Assembly: GCF_000179775.1 (NCBI RefSeq)
Contig: NZ_AEEB01000047.1
Location: 1-60,416 of the forward strand
DNA from: Ahrensia sp. R2A130
Lineage (GTDB): Bacteria; Pseudomonadota; Alphaproteobacteria; Rhizobiales; Rhizobiaceae
DNA: 60,416 nucleotides
Reading direction: 5' to 3'
The notes beneath the pieces were generated by a model. That model had not been told where the DNA came from and searched no databases. It saw only the letters and a list, made by a program, of their open reading frames with translations. The position numbers and the translations under genes are program-made. How positions within the stretch are numbered: the first letter of the stretch is position 1; the number at the start of each line of letters is the position of its first letter. Of this stretch, positions 18,628 to 27,277 are shown piece after piece.

Positions 18628-19509
18628 CTAGAGCAGACCGTCCGGCATTTTCTGTTCGCTGGCTGTATTGGCGCGGCGGAAATAGAGCGTGATCAGCGTC
18701 GATACGATCACGATAAACAGGGAATAGAGAACGGGCACGGCGTTGATCGCTTGTTGCTCGGTTCCTGTGAACGTGAATGCGATGATCGCAATTGCGAGCG
18801 GGCCGTTTTGAATGCCTGTTTCAAGACCCACCGTGCGTGCATTTCGTGGATGGAGCTTCAAAGCTTTGGCAAATAGGTAGCCGGTCGTTATGCCGATGAG
18901 GCCGATGGCGATTGAGGCAACATAGGTAGCCCAACCGGTTTCCATGAGAAACGCAAAGTTACGTGGAATCCAGGAGACGATCAGAAACACGATGAAGAAG
19001 ATGGCGAGCATGGAACCCATGAATTCTGTCACCGCACCTATATTGGCGTTCAGTTTTCGCAAACCCATGCCGATCGCGACCGGGACGAGAAGAAGGACAA
19101 GGGTTGCGATGATGTTTTCGCGTGGAATATCTACGTCTAATGCACCAGCATAAACCACGAGCACGATGGGTATGAGCAGCACACCAAAGACCGTTGATGT
19201 GACCGTCATCAAAACGGATAGCGCCAAGTTGCCCTTCGAAAAATAGGTGAAGATGTTCGACGTGGTGCCGCCCGGCATACACGACATAATCAGGATGCCG
19301 ATCTTAATCGGGTCTGACACGGGTAGTGTTATCGCCAAGAGAAAGCCGATGAACGGCATGAAGCCGTATTGCGAGATGACACCAATCATCAATCCGTAAG
19401 GCCGCTTCAAAGCCAGCATGAAATCACGTGGTGTGAGCGATGCGCCCATGCCCAGCATGATGACGAAAATCATCAATGCCAGAATTGCCTGTTCGAACTG
19501 TCCGACCAT
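18628..19509 (-). CDS. Bile acid:sodium symporter (BASS) family transporter
   Basis: This 293-residue protein is almost entirely hydrophobic, with about nine to ten membrane helices. ILIMSCMPGGTTSNIFTYFSKGNLALSV and RTVGLETGIQNGPLAI are the two crossover motifs of the BASS/SBF family (sodium-coupled uptake of organic anions). Bacterial members carry diverse substrates such as pantoate, pyruvate-like acids or bile acids. The gene follows the acyl-CoA ligase by 32 bp on the same strand, which suggests co-transcription and perhaps a carboxylic acid that is activated to a CoA ester after uptake. Confidence 0.88.
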   Translation of the reverse strand: MVGQFEQAILALMIFVIMLGMGASLTPRDFMLALKRPYGLMIGVISQYGFMPFIGFLLAITLPVSDPIKIGILIMSCMPGGTTSNIFTYFSKGNLALSVLMTVTSTVFGVLLIPIVLVVYAGALDVDIPRENIIATLVLLLVPVAIGMGLRKLNANIGAVTEFMGSMLAIFFIVFLIVSWIPRNFAFLMETGWATYVASIAIGLIGITTGYLFAKALKLHPRNARTVGLETGIQNGPLAIAIIAFTFTGTEQQAINAVPVLYSLFIVIVSTLITLYFRRANTASEQKMPDGLL

Positions 19510-19541
19510 TTTGAATATTTACCGTAGAAAAGAGGGGAGTC

Positions 19542-21263
19542 TTAAGCGGCGTTGCGCGCGGCGAGTTCTTCGTTGCGAAGATCCTTGCGTAGGATTTTTC
19601 CGACGTTGGATTTCGGCAAATCTTCGCGGAATTCGACCATTTTTGGCACCTTGTATCCTGTGAGATGGTCCTTGCAGTAAGCGCGGATGGCATCGCTCTT
19701 TAGAGATTGATCACTGAGGACCACGTAGGCTTTCACTGCCTCTCCTGATGCGCCGTCTGGCACGCCGATGACGGCAGCTTCAAGAATTCCTGGATGGGTG
19801 ACGAGGCAATCTTCGATCTCGTTGGGGTAAACGTTGAAGCCCGAAACGAGAACCATATCCTTCTTGCGATCAACGATGGAGAAATAACCGTTAGCGTCCA
19901 TTACGCCGATGTCTCCCGTGAGCAACCAGTCGCCGAGCATGGTTTTGGCTGTCTCTTCTGGCTTGTTCCAATAGCCCTTCATGATCTGAGGTCCACGAGC
20001 GGCAAGCTCTCCTGCTTCGCCCTGCGGCACTTCTTTGCCTTCTTCATTGAGGCAACGAAGCTCGGTAGACGGCACTGGAATGCCGATGGAGCCGGCGCGT
20101 GTTTTGCCCAAGGGATTGAACGTGATGACTGGTGAAGACTCGGTTAGACCATAACCTTCAAGCACCGGCTTACCTGACATTTTTTCCCAGCGTTCCGCCA
20201 CGGAGCTTTGCAACGCCATGCCACCGGCGGATGCGAATTTGAGATGCTTGGGTGGAGAATCTTGGAACCACACCTCGTTGCTCAGGCCGTTGAACAGTGT
20301 GTTCACGCCGCTCATCCAAGTTATCGGATAATTCTCAAACGCCCGTTTGAGATTTTGAAGTGGGCGCGGATTGGGTATTAGGATGTTGCGCGCACCAAGA
20401 TAGTAGAAACCGAGTAGGTTCACCGTGAAAGCGAAGATGTGGTAAAGTGGTAGCGCGGTGAGCGCGACTTCCTTGCCTTTTTCTACGCCGCTGATCATTT
20501 CCATGGCTTGTTCCATGTTCATCATCAGGTTGCTGTGGGTCAGCATCGCGCCTTTGGAAACACCAGTGGTGCCGCCGGTATATTGCAGGCAGGCGACGTC
20601 GTCGGCCGATAGCTCCGCGCGATAATCAGCAACCGAAATGTTGGCGGTGGACTTTGCCTTGCGACCCGCATCGACAGCATCCGGGAAACGGGTGTGAGGC
20701 ACGGTGATCGGTGCCAGCGTTTTGTCCCAATGCTTCTGCACCAATCGTACGATGCCGCGGGGCATGGCGGGGAAGAATTCCGCTACCTGCGTGACGATGA
20801 TGTTGGGAACAGGATGAGCCTTGAGGGCTTCTGCCAGTTTTTCAGAAAACACATCGACCACAATCAGCGCCTGTGGTTCGGCGTCGTCGAATTGATGCGC
20901 CATTTCTTCGGCGGTGTAGAGCGGGTTGACGTTCACCAACACGCAACCGGCCTTCAAAATGGCGAAGGCAGCGATAGGGAACGAAAGACCGTTGGGCACT
21001 TGCAGTGCAACACGATCGCCCTTTTTCAAGCTGCACGTTTCACGTAAATACACAGCCAATGAATCTGACATTTCTTCGACCTGACGGAACGTCAGTGTGC
21101 CGTTCATGCCGTTCGGCAAACAGGTCGTGAAAGCCGGTTTCTTGTCATACATCTGCGCGATGGCGCTGATCATATCACCGACCGTGCGGTATTGCGCCTT
21201 TTCGATTTCAGTACGTACAGACGGGCCATAAAATGCCGTCCAAGGGCGAAGATTGTCGCTCAT
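19542..21263 (-). CDS. fadD: Long-chain fatty-acid--CoA ligase (AMP-forming)
   Basis: This 573-residue member of the adenylate-forming family activates fatty acids to acyl-CoA via acyl-AMP. Visible motifs: P-loop YTGGTTGVSKGAML (about 215-230), GYGLTESSP (about 360), the linker WLLTGDIGVMDANGYFSIVDRKKDM and FNVYPNEIEDCL, and a C-terminal PKSNVGKILRKDLR lysine motif. The length fits FadD of Proteobacteria. The BASS transporter gene follows in the same orientation. Exact chain length cannot be read from sequence; a medium-chain or aromatic acid substrate remains possible. Confidence 0.9.
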   Translation of the reverse strand: MSDNLRPWTAFYGPSVRTEIEKAQYRTVGDMISAIAQMYDKKPAFTTCLPNGMNGTLTFRQVEEMSDSLAVYLRETCSLKKGDRVALQVPNGLSFPIAAFAILKAGCVLVNVNPLYTAEEMAHQFDDAEPQALIVVDVFSEKLAEALKAHPVPNIIVTQVAEFFPAMPRGIVRLVQKHWDKTLAPITVPHTRFPDAVDAGRKAKSTANISVADYRAELSADDVACLQYTGGTTGVSKGAMLTHSNLMMNMEQAMEMISGVEKGKEVALTALPLYHIFAFTVNLLGFYYLGARNILIPNPRPLQNLKRAFENYPITWMSGVNTLFNGLSNEVWFQDSPPKHLKFASAGGMALQSSVAERWEKMSGKPVLEGYGLTESSPVITFNPLGKTRAGSIGIPVPSTELRCLNEEGKEVPQGEAGELAARGPQIMKGYWNKPEETAKTMLGDWLLTGDIGVMDANGYFSIVDRKKDMVLVSGFNVYPNEIEDCLVTHPGILEAAVIGVPDGASGEAVKAYVVLSDQSLKSDAIRAYCKDHLTGYKVPKMVEFREDLPKSNVGKILRKDLRNEELAARNAA

Positions 21264-21684
21264 GGTTCCTCCCAGAATACGCGGAAAGTAGCGTAAAATC
21301 TTACCTTTACAAGCGAATTAGAGATGTAACCTGTGACTGATAGTTGTAATCTATCGAGTGAACGCGATCTTCGTGATTTTTAATCGGTTATGTCGTTCGC
21401 AGAAGACACTGACACTTTTACATGCTCGAACCAGAAGGTGACGGACGTTTAAGCCTGACAGATTGTAGGGAATTTATTTGATTGGCAGAAGAAGATCTCA
21501 ACTCTGAGTCACCGGATCACGGTTGATATCGTCACTAAATTTAGTTTTGGCCGGAGTGACCTCATTGGTTCAAAGTTAGGAGAGAATGCTTCCATAAAAT
21601 CTGGGGCTGTACAGCAATTGAAACGCCCTTGCTGTAGCTGAAAAATTGATCGCGGCAGATTTTCTGTTCTGTAAAAAGACCTGC
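21264..21684. other. Intergenic region upstream of fadD, with two palindromes
   Basis: No gene is seen in these 421 bp. A perfect palindrome ACTAAATTTAGT is at 21534-21545. An 8-bp inverted repeat TACAGCAA/TTGCTGTA lies at 21610-21617 and 21629-21636, just after the end of the Rrf2 gene; it could be its terminator hairpin, but it has no long T tract. The fadD promoter must lie in the lower part. Confidence 0.4.
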
Positions 21685-22074
21685 CTAGACCAAATCAGCC
21701 AAGGTCGTACGGTCTAATTCCTGACGCATACTGCGGCTGGCGCGTTTGAGCGCTTGGTCGAGGCGATCATCGAGACGACCGGCAATTTTACAGGTGTGAG
21801 TGTGGGCGTCTTCGGTTTCAGGTGGCGCTAGCGCTGCATGGATATCACCCAAGGTGATTTCGGCAGGCCCTCTGGTCAAAGTCCAACCTCCGCTGCGCCC
21901 ACGTGCTGACACGCACAAATCGGCCCGTCGCAGCACACCAAGAATGCGTCGCACCACCACAGGGTTCGTGCCAGCACAGGACGCCAACTGCTCACTGGTC
22001 ATGGGTTCGCCAGCCGATGCCGCGATATGGCCCAGCGTGTGCAAAGCAACGTTCAATTGAGAATTTGTCTTCAC
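21685..22074 (-). CDS. Rrf2-family transcriptional regulator, YwnA-like
   Basis: This 129-residue winged-helix regulator has the recognition-helix segment TNPVVVRRILGVLRRADL, as in the Bacillus YwnA branch of the Rrf2 family, and a wing GRSGGWTLTR. Iron-sulfur Rrf2 proteins (IscR, NsrR) carry three closely spaced Cys. Here only one Cys, in the sequence HTHTCK near residue 95, lies in that region, so a normal Fe-S cluster is unlikely; the His/Cys cluster could bind another metal. It is divergent from the zinc-uptake-like cluster, with 95 bp between the start codons, and may regulate it. Confidence 0.87.
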   Translation of the reverse strand: MKTNSQLNVALHTLGHIAASAGEPMTSEQLASCAGTNPVVVRRILGVLRRADLCVSARGRSGGWTLTRGPAEITLGDIHAALAPPETEDAHTHTCKIAGRLDDRLDQALKRASRSMRQELDRTTLADLV

Positions 22075-22109
22075 ATCAATCGCCCGTAAAACCCAAAACG
22101 GCCTCTATT

Positions 22110-22126
22110 GTAATTAAATTTGTTAC
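22110..22126. promoter_or_regulatory. Candidate operator between the Rrf2 gene and the zrgA-like gene
   Basis: GTAAT (22110-22114) and GTTAC (22122-22126) form an imperfect inverted repeat around an AT-rich centre in the short divergent promoter region. It loosely resembles a Zur-type box, but could equally be the Rrf2 operator. Confidence 0.3.
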
Positions 22127-22169
22127 GACATACCAATATCGCGCCTCTCCCCAATACAGGATTTATCCC

Positions 22170-22694
22170 GTGCAAGCACCAGTCATCGCTATTGCCGCCA
22201 TTGCAGCGCTAACCATTGGCGTTGTCCCGCTCTATGCTGAAGATAAGCGCGAACTCGATAGCCATGAACATGGTCACGTGAAAATGGAAATCGCGATTGA
22301 GAAAAACGTGATGACCATTGCGCTGGAAGCCCCCGGTGAGAGTATCGTAGGTTTTGAATACGCTCCCAAATCCGATGAAGAGAAAGCAGCCGTCGACGCT
22401 GCCACCAAGCAGCTTTCCGATGCAGGCTCTGTGTTCACCTTTCCAGACGCCGCAGGTTGCACCGTAAAATCGTCTGATGTGGAACTTCATCAGCATGGTG
22501 ATCACAATGAATTTGAAGCGTCGTATACGTTCAATTGTTCTGACATGGCGGCGCTCGGCAGCATGGAAACCAATCTCTTTGCGCTCTACCCATCCATTGA
22601 GGAAATCGATGTGGACTACGTTGCGCCGGGCGGACAGGGTAGTGCTGAACTGGAAGCGGATACGCCAACTGTCACGTTTGCACCGGCCAGCTAA
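22170..22694 (+). CDS. zrgA: ZrgA-like (DUF2796) periplasmic zinc-binding protein
   Basis: I use GTG 22170 (174 residues), preceded by ACAGGA at 9 bases; the frame is open upstream, but that part overlaps the Rrf2 gene region. A signal peptide covers about residues 1-21 (IAAIAALTIGVVPLYA). The mature protein opens with a His-rich metal site (DSHEHGHVKM) followed by FEYAPKSDEEKAAV, and has a second His patch LHQHGDHNEF and a FNCSD motif; these fit the DUF2796/ZrgA family. In Vibrio the family member belongs to the ZrgABCDE zinc uptake system. Here it is followed by ATPase, permease and DUF3299 genes, the same set, so zinc binding for import is the likely role. Confidence 0.83.
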   Translation: MQAPVIAIAAIAALTIGVVPLYAEDKRELDSHEHGHVKMEIAIEKNVMTIALEAPGESIVGFEYAPKSDEEKAAVDAATKQLSDAGSVFTFPDAAGCTVKSSDVELHQHGDHNEFEASYTFNCSDMAALGSMETNLFALYPSIEEIDVDYVAPGGQGSAELEADTPTVTFAPAS

Positions 22695-22737
22695 ATCGCC
22701 AATGCTGCCCCAATTATGAAAAGACCATGAGACGACT

Positions 22738-23457
22738 GTGATCCGGGCCAGCGAACCGATGCCAGCTGCAAACATAAAGCCGACGCTTGCCATGAGCAGC
22801 GTCGGTTTTACCTACCCGTCAACGGGCTTTGCCATGCAGATCGACCGGTTTGACCTTGGCGTTGGCGAACGTGTTTTTCTGCGTGGACCATCGGGTTCCG
22901 GCAAGACAACATTTCTGTCGCTCGCAACGGGTTTGTTGGCAGCTGACACTGGCGAAATCTCCATCACCGGACAGCTCATGCCCAAACGGGCTGCTGGCCG
23001 CGATGCGCTGCGTGCGGGTGCAATCGGGATCATCCATCAGCAATTCAATCTGCTGCCCTATCTCGACACGCTGTCCAACGTCCTACTGCCGCTGGCCTTT
23101 GGCCGTGCGGCGGAATCGAAAGACAATATCGACGATGCCCGCGACCTTCTGGAGCAACTGGGCGTGCAGGCGCATTTGCACAATGTTCCGGCCCGCGCGC
23201 TATCGGTGGGGCAGCAACAACGCGTTGCCATCGCCCGCGCGCTGCTTGGTAAACCTGCCCTCGTGGTAGCTGATGAACCTACCAGCGCATTGGATGGTGA
23301 AACCCGTGACGCCTTCCTCGATGTTCTCTTCACCTGCGTCGATGATGCAAGATCTTCGTTGCTGATGGTCAGCCATGATCCCGTTATCGGCGAACGGTTC
23401 GAGCGAGCCATTGATTTGTGTGACGTCGCGCAAATTTCAATGGGGCAAGCGGCATGA
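22738..23457 (+). CDS. ABC transporter ATP-binding protein of the zinc-uptake-like cluster
   Basis: This 239-residue MacB/LolD-type ATPase starts at GTG 22738 (ATG 22759 is possible). It has Walker A GPSGSGKTT (about 50), Q-loop IIHQQFNLLPYLDTLSNVLLPL, signature LSVGQQQRVAIARAL (Gly at the second signature position replaced by Val) and Walker B ALVVADEPTSALD. It overlaps the permease gene by 4 bp. The family usually drives mechanotransmission-type transporters with FtsX-like permeases, matching the next gene. Confidence 0.88.
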   Translation: MIRASEPMPAANIKPTLAMSSVGFTYPSTGFAMQIDRFDLGVGERVFLRGPSGSGKTTFLSLATGLLAADTGEISITGQLMPKRAAGRDALRAGAIGIIHQQFNLLPYLDTLSNVLLPLAFGRAAESKDNIDDARDLLEQLGVQAHLHNVPARALSVGQQQRVAIARALLGKPALVVADEPTSALDGETRDAFLDVLFTCVDDARSSLLMVSHDPVIGERFERAIDLCDVAQISMGQAA

Positions 23458-24731
23458 GCAAACTGCGTCTGCTGCTGCGATTGGTAGTTGCCTCGCTTTG
23501 GTCGCGCAGGCTCGCAGTGCTGTTTGTTGTGCTGGCCGTCTCAGTCTCTACGGTTCTTTATCTCTCCGTCGAACGCCTGCGGGTAGGTGCGTGGCAAAGC
23601 TTCTCGTCCACCGTTTCTGGCACAGATCTCATCGTTGGCGCACGCTCCGGTGGCGTGCAGTTGATGCTTTACTCTGTCTTCCGCATTGGCAACGCCACTA
23701 ACAACATCACCATGCAATCCGTCCGTGATATTCAAACCATTGCAGATGTCGCCTGGACTGTGCCGCTGAGCTTGGGTGATTCCTATCGCGGTTACCGCGT
23801 GGTCGGCACCAATGATGCCTATTTCGAACGCTACCGCTATGGTCGGGACCGCAAGCTGGAGCTGGCGCAGGGTGCTGCGTTTGGTGATTTGTTCGACGTT
23901 GTGCTCGGCTCTGAAGTGGCTGACGCTTTGAACTATGTGATCGGAGATCGCGTGGTGGTCGCGCACGGGTTGGGTCGCGCAGGACTGGTAACCCATGATG
24001 ATCTGCCGTTCACCGTATCGGGCATTCTTGCGCCCACCGGAACGCCGGTGGATCGCTCGCTGCACGTGTCGCTGCCGGCGATCACCGCTATCCATGTGGA
24101 CTGGTCCACCGGTGCCCGTGCCCGCAACACAACACCTGCTGATGTGTTACGCCAACGTGCTGCTGCAGGTGAATTGGAAGCAGAGGCCATCACGGCATTG
24201 CTGGTGGGGATGAAGAGCAAATTATCAGTCTTTCGCACCGCCCGCGCGATAAACGATTACCGGCAAGAACCGCTGCTTGCGGTGCTGCCCGGTGTTGCGC
24301 TTCAGGAGCTATGGGGCGTCATCGGCACAGCAGAACGGGCGCTGTCGGCGGTGGCCTTCATGGTCGTGCTCACCTCTATTATTGGTCTCGTGGCAACCAT
24401 TCTGGCAACACTGGAACAGCGGCGGCGCGAAATCGCCATTCTGCGCTCGCTGGGTGCAAGACCGCTCGTTATTTCTGGCCTGTTGGTCGCTGAGTCCGCG
24501 CTCGTAACGTTGGCGGGCCTCGTGCTTGGCGTGCTTATCGTCACCATTGCCACACCTCTTGCAGCAGGGTGGTTGCGGGCAAACTATGGTCTTGATCTGC
24601 CGCTCACGTTATCTTCAGGCGACATTGCGGTTCTTGCTGCTATTCTTGCGTCCAGCATAGTCGCCGCATTGCTGCCCGCCTGGCGTGCTTACCGTATGAG
24701 CCTGGGCGAAGGTTTGGGCGCGACAACCTAA
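23454..24731 (+). CDS. FtsX/MacB-type ABC permease of the zinc-uptake-like cluster
   Basis: The 425-residue protein has one N-terminal membrane segment (about 18-40), a large periplasmic domain (about 45-285) and three C-terminal membrane segments. The FtsX signature EQRRREIAILRSLGARPLVISGLLVAESAL lies near residues 320-350, and an AAL-LPAWRAYR end follows. It corresponds to the permease of zrg-type clusters. ATGA overlap with the ATPase gene shows translational coupling, and the DUF3299 gene follows after 19 bp. Confidence 0.87.
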   Translation: MSKLRLLLRLVVASLWSRRLAVLFVVLAVSVSTVLYLSVERLRVGAWQSFSSTVSGTDLIVGARSGGVQLMLYSVFRIGNATNNITMQSVRDIQTIADVAWTVPLSLGDSYRGYRVVGTNDAYFERYRYGRDRKLELAQGAAFGDLFDVVLGSEVADALNYVIGDRVVVAHGLGRAGLVTHDDLPFTVSGILAPTGTPVDRSLHVSLPAITAIHVDWSTGARARNTTPADVLRQRAAAGELEAEAITALLVGMKSKLSVFRTARAINDYRQEPLLAVLPGVALQELWGVIGTAERALSAVAFMVVLTSIIGLVATILATLEQRRREIAILRSLGARPLVISGLLVAESALVTLAGLVLGVLIVTIATPLAAGWLRANYGLDLPLTLSSGDIAVLAAILASSIVAALLPAWRAYRMSLGEGLGATT

Positions 24732-24750
24732 GCAGCCTGCACACAATGGA

Positions 24751-25395
24751 GTGTTTCCAATGAAGATAACCGCTGCCGGGCTGTTTCTGGTGACCTCTGT
24801 TATTTTGGGCGGCGGAGCTTTGATTGTTAGCCACCAAGGCACCGATGACACATCTGTTTTCAACACCGAAGCGAAAGCGGCAAAGTCCTCGCCTGATCTC
24901 GCCAACCCAAAAGTTCTGGGCTGGTCAGATTTGCTGCCTGATGGGGAAAGCGATTTTGCGCCACCACAAGTGGATCTGGATTTTCTACACATGCAGTCCT
25001 CGCCGTTTCCGTCTTCCGAAACCGGTAGAATGAGCGGACCGATGGCAATGATGATGATGCCGGCACCTGCAGCCTCTGGCAGACAAGATCTTGCAGATAC
25101 GGCTGTGAAGCTTGCAGGCTACATGACACCATTGAATGTCGAGCAGGGTAAAACGAGCACATTCCTGCTCGTTCCTTACGTTGGTGCATGCATCCACGTT
25201 CCAGCCCCACCGGCAAACCAGATCGTGCTTGTTGAAACGAAAGAACCTGTCGAAGTTCGCGAAATGTGGGAGCCCTTCGAAGCAATAGGCACCCTGCGCG
25301 TTGAAAGCATGAGCACCGGACTTGCAGAAGTAAGTTACACAATGGATCTCGACCGCATCGAAGCTTACGCCGATGAGCAAAATTTGGTCAGATAA
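24751..25395 (+). CDS. DUF3299 protein of the zinc-uptake-like cluster
   Basis: This 214-residue exported protein has an N-terminal membrane/signal segment (about 4-25). WSDLLPDGE near residue 55 and the block KLAGYMTPLN ... FLLVPYVGACIHVPAPPANQIV (about 115-160) define DUF3299. A Met-rich run (SGPMAMMMMPAP, about 92-103) precedes it and could bind metal. It closes the cluster ZrgA / ATPase / permease / DUF3299, and such co-occurrence points to a periplasmic or membrane-associated accessory role in metal uptake. The precise function of the domain is not known to me. Confidence 0.82.
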   Translation: MFPMKITAAGLFLVTSVILGGGALIVSHQGTDDTSVFNTEAKAAKSSPDLANPKVLGWSDLLPDGESDFAPPQVDLDFLHMQSSPFPSSETGRMSGPMAMMMMPAPAASGRQDLADTAVKLAGYMTPLNVEQGKTSTFLLVPYVGACIHVPAPPANQIVLVETKEPVEVREMWEPFEAIGTLRVESMSTGLAEVSYTMDLDRIEAYADEQNLVR

Positions 25396-25439
25396 AACGC
25401 TATGCGCCAATGACCATAACACGGGCGTTTATAAGCTGC

Positions 25440-26189
25440 TTATGAGAAGAGAATGCCGCCGTTGATGTCGAGGCAGGTGCCGGTCATGAAGGACGATTCG
25501 TCTGAGGCTAGGAACGCTACCAGATTGGCAACTTCATCTGACGTACCTTCACGTTTGACCAGAGCGGCTTTTGATACGTTGGCCCGAACCTCGTCTTTCG
25601 TGAAGACGTTGTGGAAGTCGGTATCGATCATACCTGGGCAAAGCGAATTGACGCGAATGTTTGGCCCAAATTCTTTCGCCATACCGCGCGTCATTGTCAT
25701 GACTGCGCCTTTGGAGGCTGCATAGGCAATTGCGCCCGGTCCGCCGCCATCGCGTCCAGCCTGCGATGCGAAAGTTACGATGCTGCTGCCAGTGGGCATG
25801 TGAGGCACTGCAGCTTTTGCAAGCAGGTAGAGTGATGTGACATTAAGATCCATCACTGCATTCCAGTGGTCGATTTCCATATCAGCGATGGTCTTGCGCG
25901 CCACGAGGCCACCCGTGACGTGGACGAGAATGCCAATATCGTCACCAAATTGGGAGCGAGTTTCAGCGACCAGCTTGGCCACATCGTCAGCCTTGGTCAT
26001 GTCGCCTTGCAGCGCGAACGCTTTGCCACCTGCTTTGGTGATTTCCGCTACCGCAGAATCTGCGCCTTCACTACTGGAGTGATAATTGATGGCAACGCTT
26101 GCGCCTTCTTTGGCCAATCGCATGGCACAGGCGCGGCCAATATCACGCCCGCCACCGGTGATGATCGCTGTTTTTCCGTTCATGTTCAT
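25440..26189 (-). CDS. SDR-family oxidoreductase (FabG-like)
   Basis: A classical short-chain dehydrogenase of about 250 residues. The nucleotide-binding motif [10 protein letters not shown] is at the N terminus, followed by a GDMTKADDV segment. The catalytic Ser lies in IVTFASQAG and the YxxxK pair in [18 protein letters not shown] and the GGILFS end follow. In-frame ATGs at 26216, 26201, 26189 and 26183 are possible starts; 26189 has a GGGAT sequence at suitable distance. The gene lies just downstream of a GntR regulator on the same strand, and a TRAP operon is divergent, so it probably oxidises or reduces the imported hydroxy/keto acid or sugar acid. The substrate is not assigned. Confidence 0.88.
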   Translation of the reverse strand: MNMNGKTAIITGGGRDIGRACAMRLAKEGASVAINYHSSSEGADSAVAEITKAGGKAFALQGDMTKADDVAKLVAETRSQFGDDIGILVHVTGGLVARKTIADMEIDHWNAVMDLNVTSLYLLAKAAVPHMPTGSSIVTFASQAGRDGGGPGAIAYAASKGAVMTMTRGMAKEFGPNIRVNSLCPGMIDTDFHNVFTKDEVRANVSKAALVKREGTSDEVANLVAFLASDESSFMTGTCLDINGGILFS

Positions 26190-26298
26190 GTGTTCTATCA
26201 TCCCGATGAGGGCCAAATTTGCTCGGCGCTAACTCAAACTGGTATGGTAGATATAGGGGTGTGTCAATCGCGGCTAACGTCCGTTACCGCGTTTCAAA

Positions 26299-27015
26299 CT
26301 AGTCTTCGAAGAAGTGCGGATAGGCTTCCTGCACATGTTCGATAGTGCTGTCGAGATGACGCAGATGAACTCGTGTGGCGGTCACTGCAGCTTCTATATC
26401 GCCACGTGAAATAGCTTCAAACATATCCGTATGGCCTGCCAGAACCTCAGCCATGCTGTCTGCGTCTTGCAATTCCAGCGTGCAAACTCTGTTCGTATGC
26501 GCCTTGTTTTCAGAGATTGTCTGGAAAGCTGTAGGTCGCCCGGCAGCGGTACAGATGAGGCTGTGGAATTGGTAATCTAAACCGTGCAGCAGGGCGGGGT
26601 CACACTCTTCAACCGCAGCAGCTTGAAGCTTCAGATTGCTCGCGATGTTTCCAAGGTCAGTGTCGTTGGCGCTTACGCAAGCCTGACGTACCACCTCAAT
26701 TTCAACTGCGGCCCGAATAAAACGTGAATTTTCAAGCTCTGTTAGTGATATCCGTCGCACACGCGTCGCTTTTTGTGGAACGATTTGAAGAAGCTTCAGG
26801 TTGCCCAGCCGCATAAAAGCTTCCCGGACAGGTTGCCGTGAAACATTGCACCTTTTTGCGATCTCAACCTCGGACAACTTGGTGTCTGGTGTAAGGCGCA
26901 TAGAAATGATGTCGGACTTCAGTTTACGAAAAACTTCGTCCGCGCTGGTGCGCCGCTTTGTTTCGCCATCAATCAATTGGACGTTCATTGGGCTTTCCAT
27001 TTCGTATTCGTACAT
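26299..27015 (-). CDS. GntR-family transcriptional regulator (FCD subfamily)
   Basis: The 238-residue protein has an N-terminal winged helix (KLSEVEIAKRCNVSRQPVREAFMRLGNLKLLQI) and an all-helical FCD effector domain (FIRAAVEIEVVRQA ... LDYQFHSLICTAAGR ... HTDMFEAISRGDIEAA). Conserved Asp/His of the latter suggest a metal-supported carboxylate ligand. It is divergent from the TRAP operon starting at 27278 and upstream of the SDR gene, so it likely controls both. The start at 27015 or the Met at 26988 is possible. Confidence 0.88.
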   Translation of the reverse strand: MYEYEMESPMNVQLIDGETKRRTSADEVFRKLKSDIISMRLTPDTKLSEVEIAKRCNVSRQPVREAFMRLGNLKLLQIVPQKATRVRRISLTELENSRFIRAAVEIEVVRQACVSANDTDLGNIASNLKLQAAAVEECDPALLHGLDYQFHSLICTAAGRPTAFQTISENKAHTNRVCTLELQDADSMAEVLAGHTDMFEAISRGDIEAAVTATRVHLRHLDSTIEHVQEAYPHFFED

Positions 27016-27149
27016 GGCAACGGCGAAAGTTCCGCCCTTCTCTACACCGCAAGCGGAGGGAATTGAACTGTGAGCAGCTCGGGCTAGGTGCCCTCTTTCG
27101 CCGTACTGTGACGAAACTTCGGTCCGCTAGATAAAATATGCTTACCATA

Positions 27150-27163
27150 ACTAGCATACTAGT
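27150..27163. promoter_or_regulatory. Candidate GntR operator in the gntR/TRAP divergent region
   Basis: ACTAG-CATA-CTAGT is a 5-bp inverted repeat with a GTAT/GC-type centre, in the range of FCD-type GntR operators. It lies 115 bp before the TRAP binding-protein start and 135 bp before gntR. The spacer is not perfectly symmetric. Confidence 0.4.
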
Positions 27164-27277
27164 CTGCATTTTGATTGACGTCACGCCTTTTCTCTCGCTA
27201 CGATCACCGCAGTCTGGAAAATCGGACACGTCGCTACCGCTTTCGTTGGCGACTTATTATTTTGGGAGGAAATAGAC

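Noticed and set aside
21903..22169. Upstream extension of the zrgA-like frame
   Set aside because: It overlaps the Rrf2 gene on the other strand and places about 90 residues before the signal peptide.
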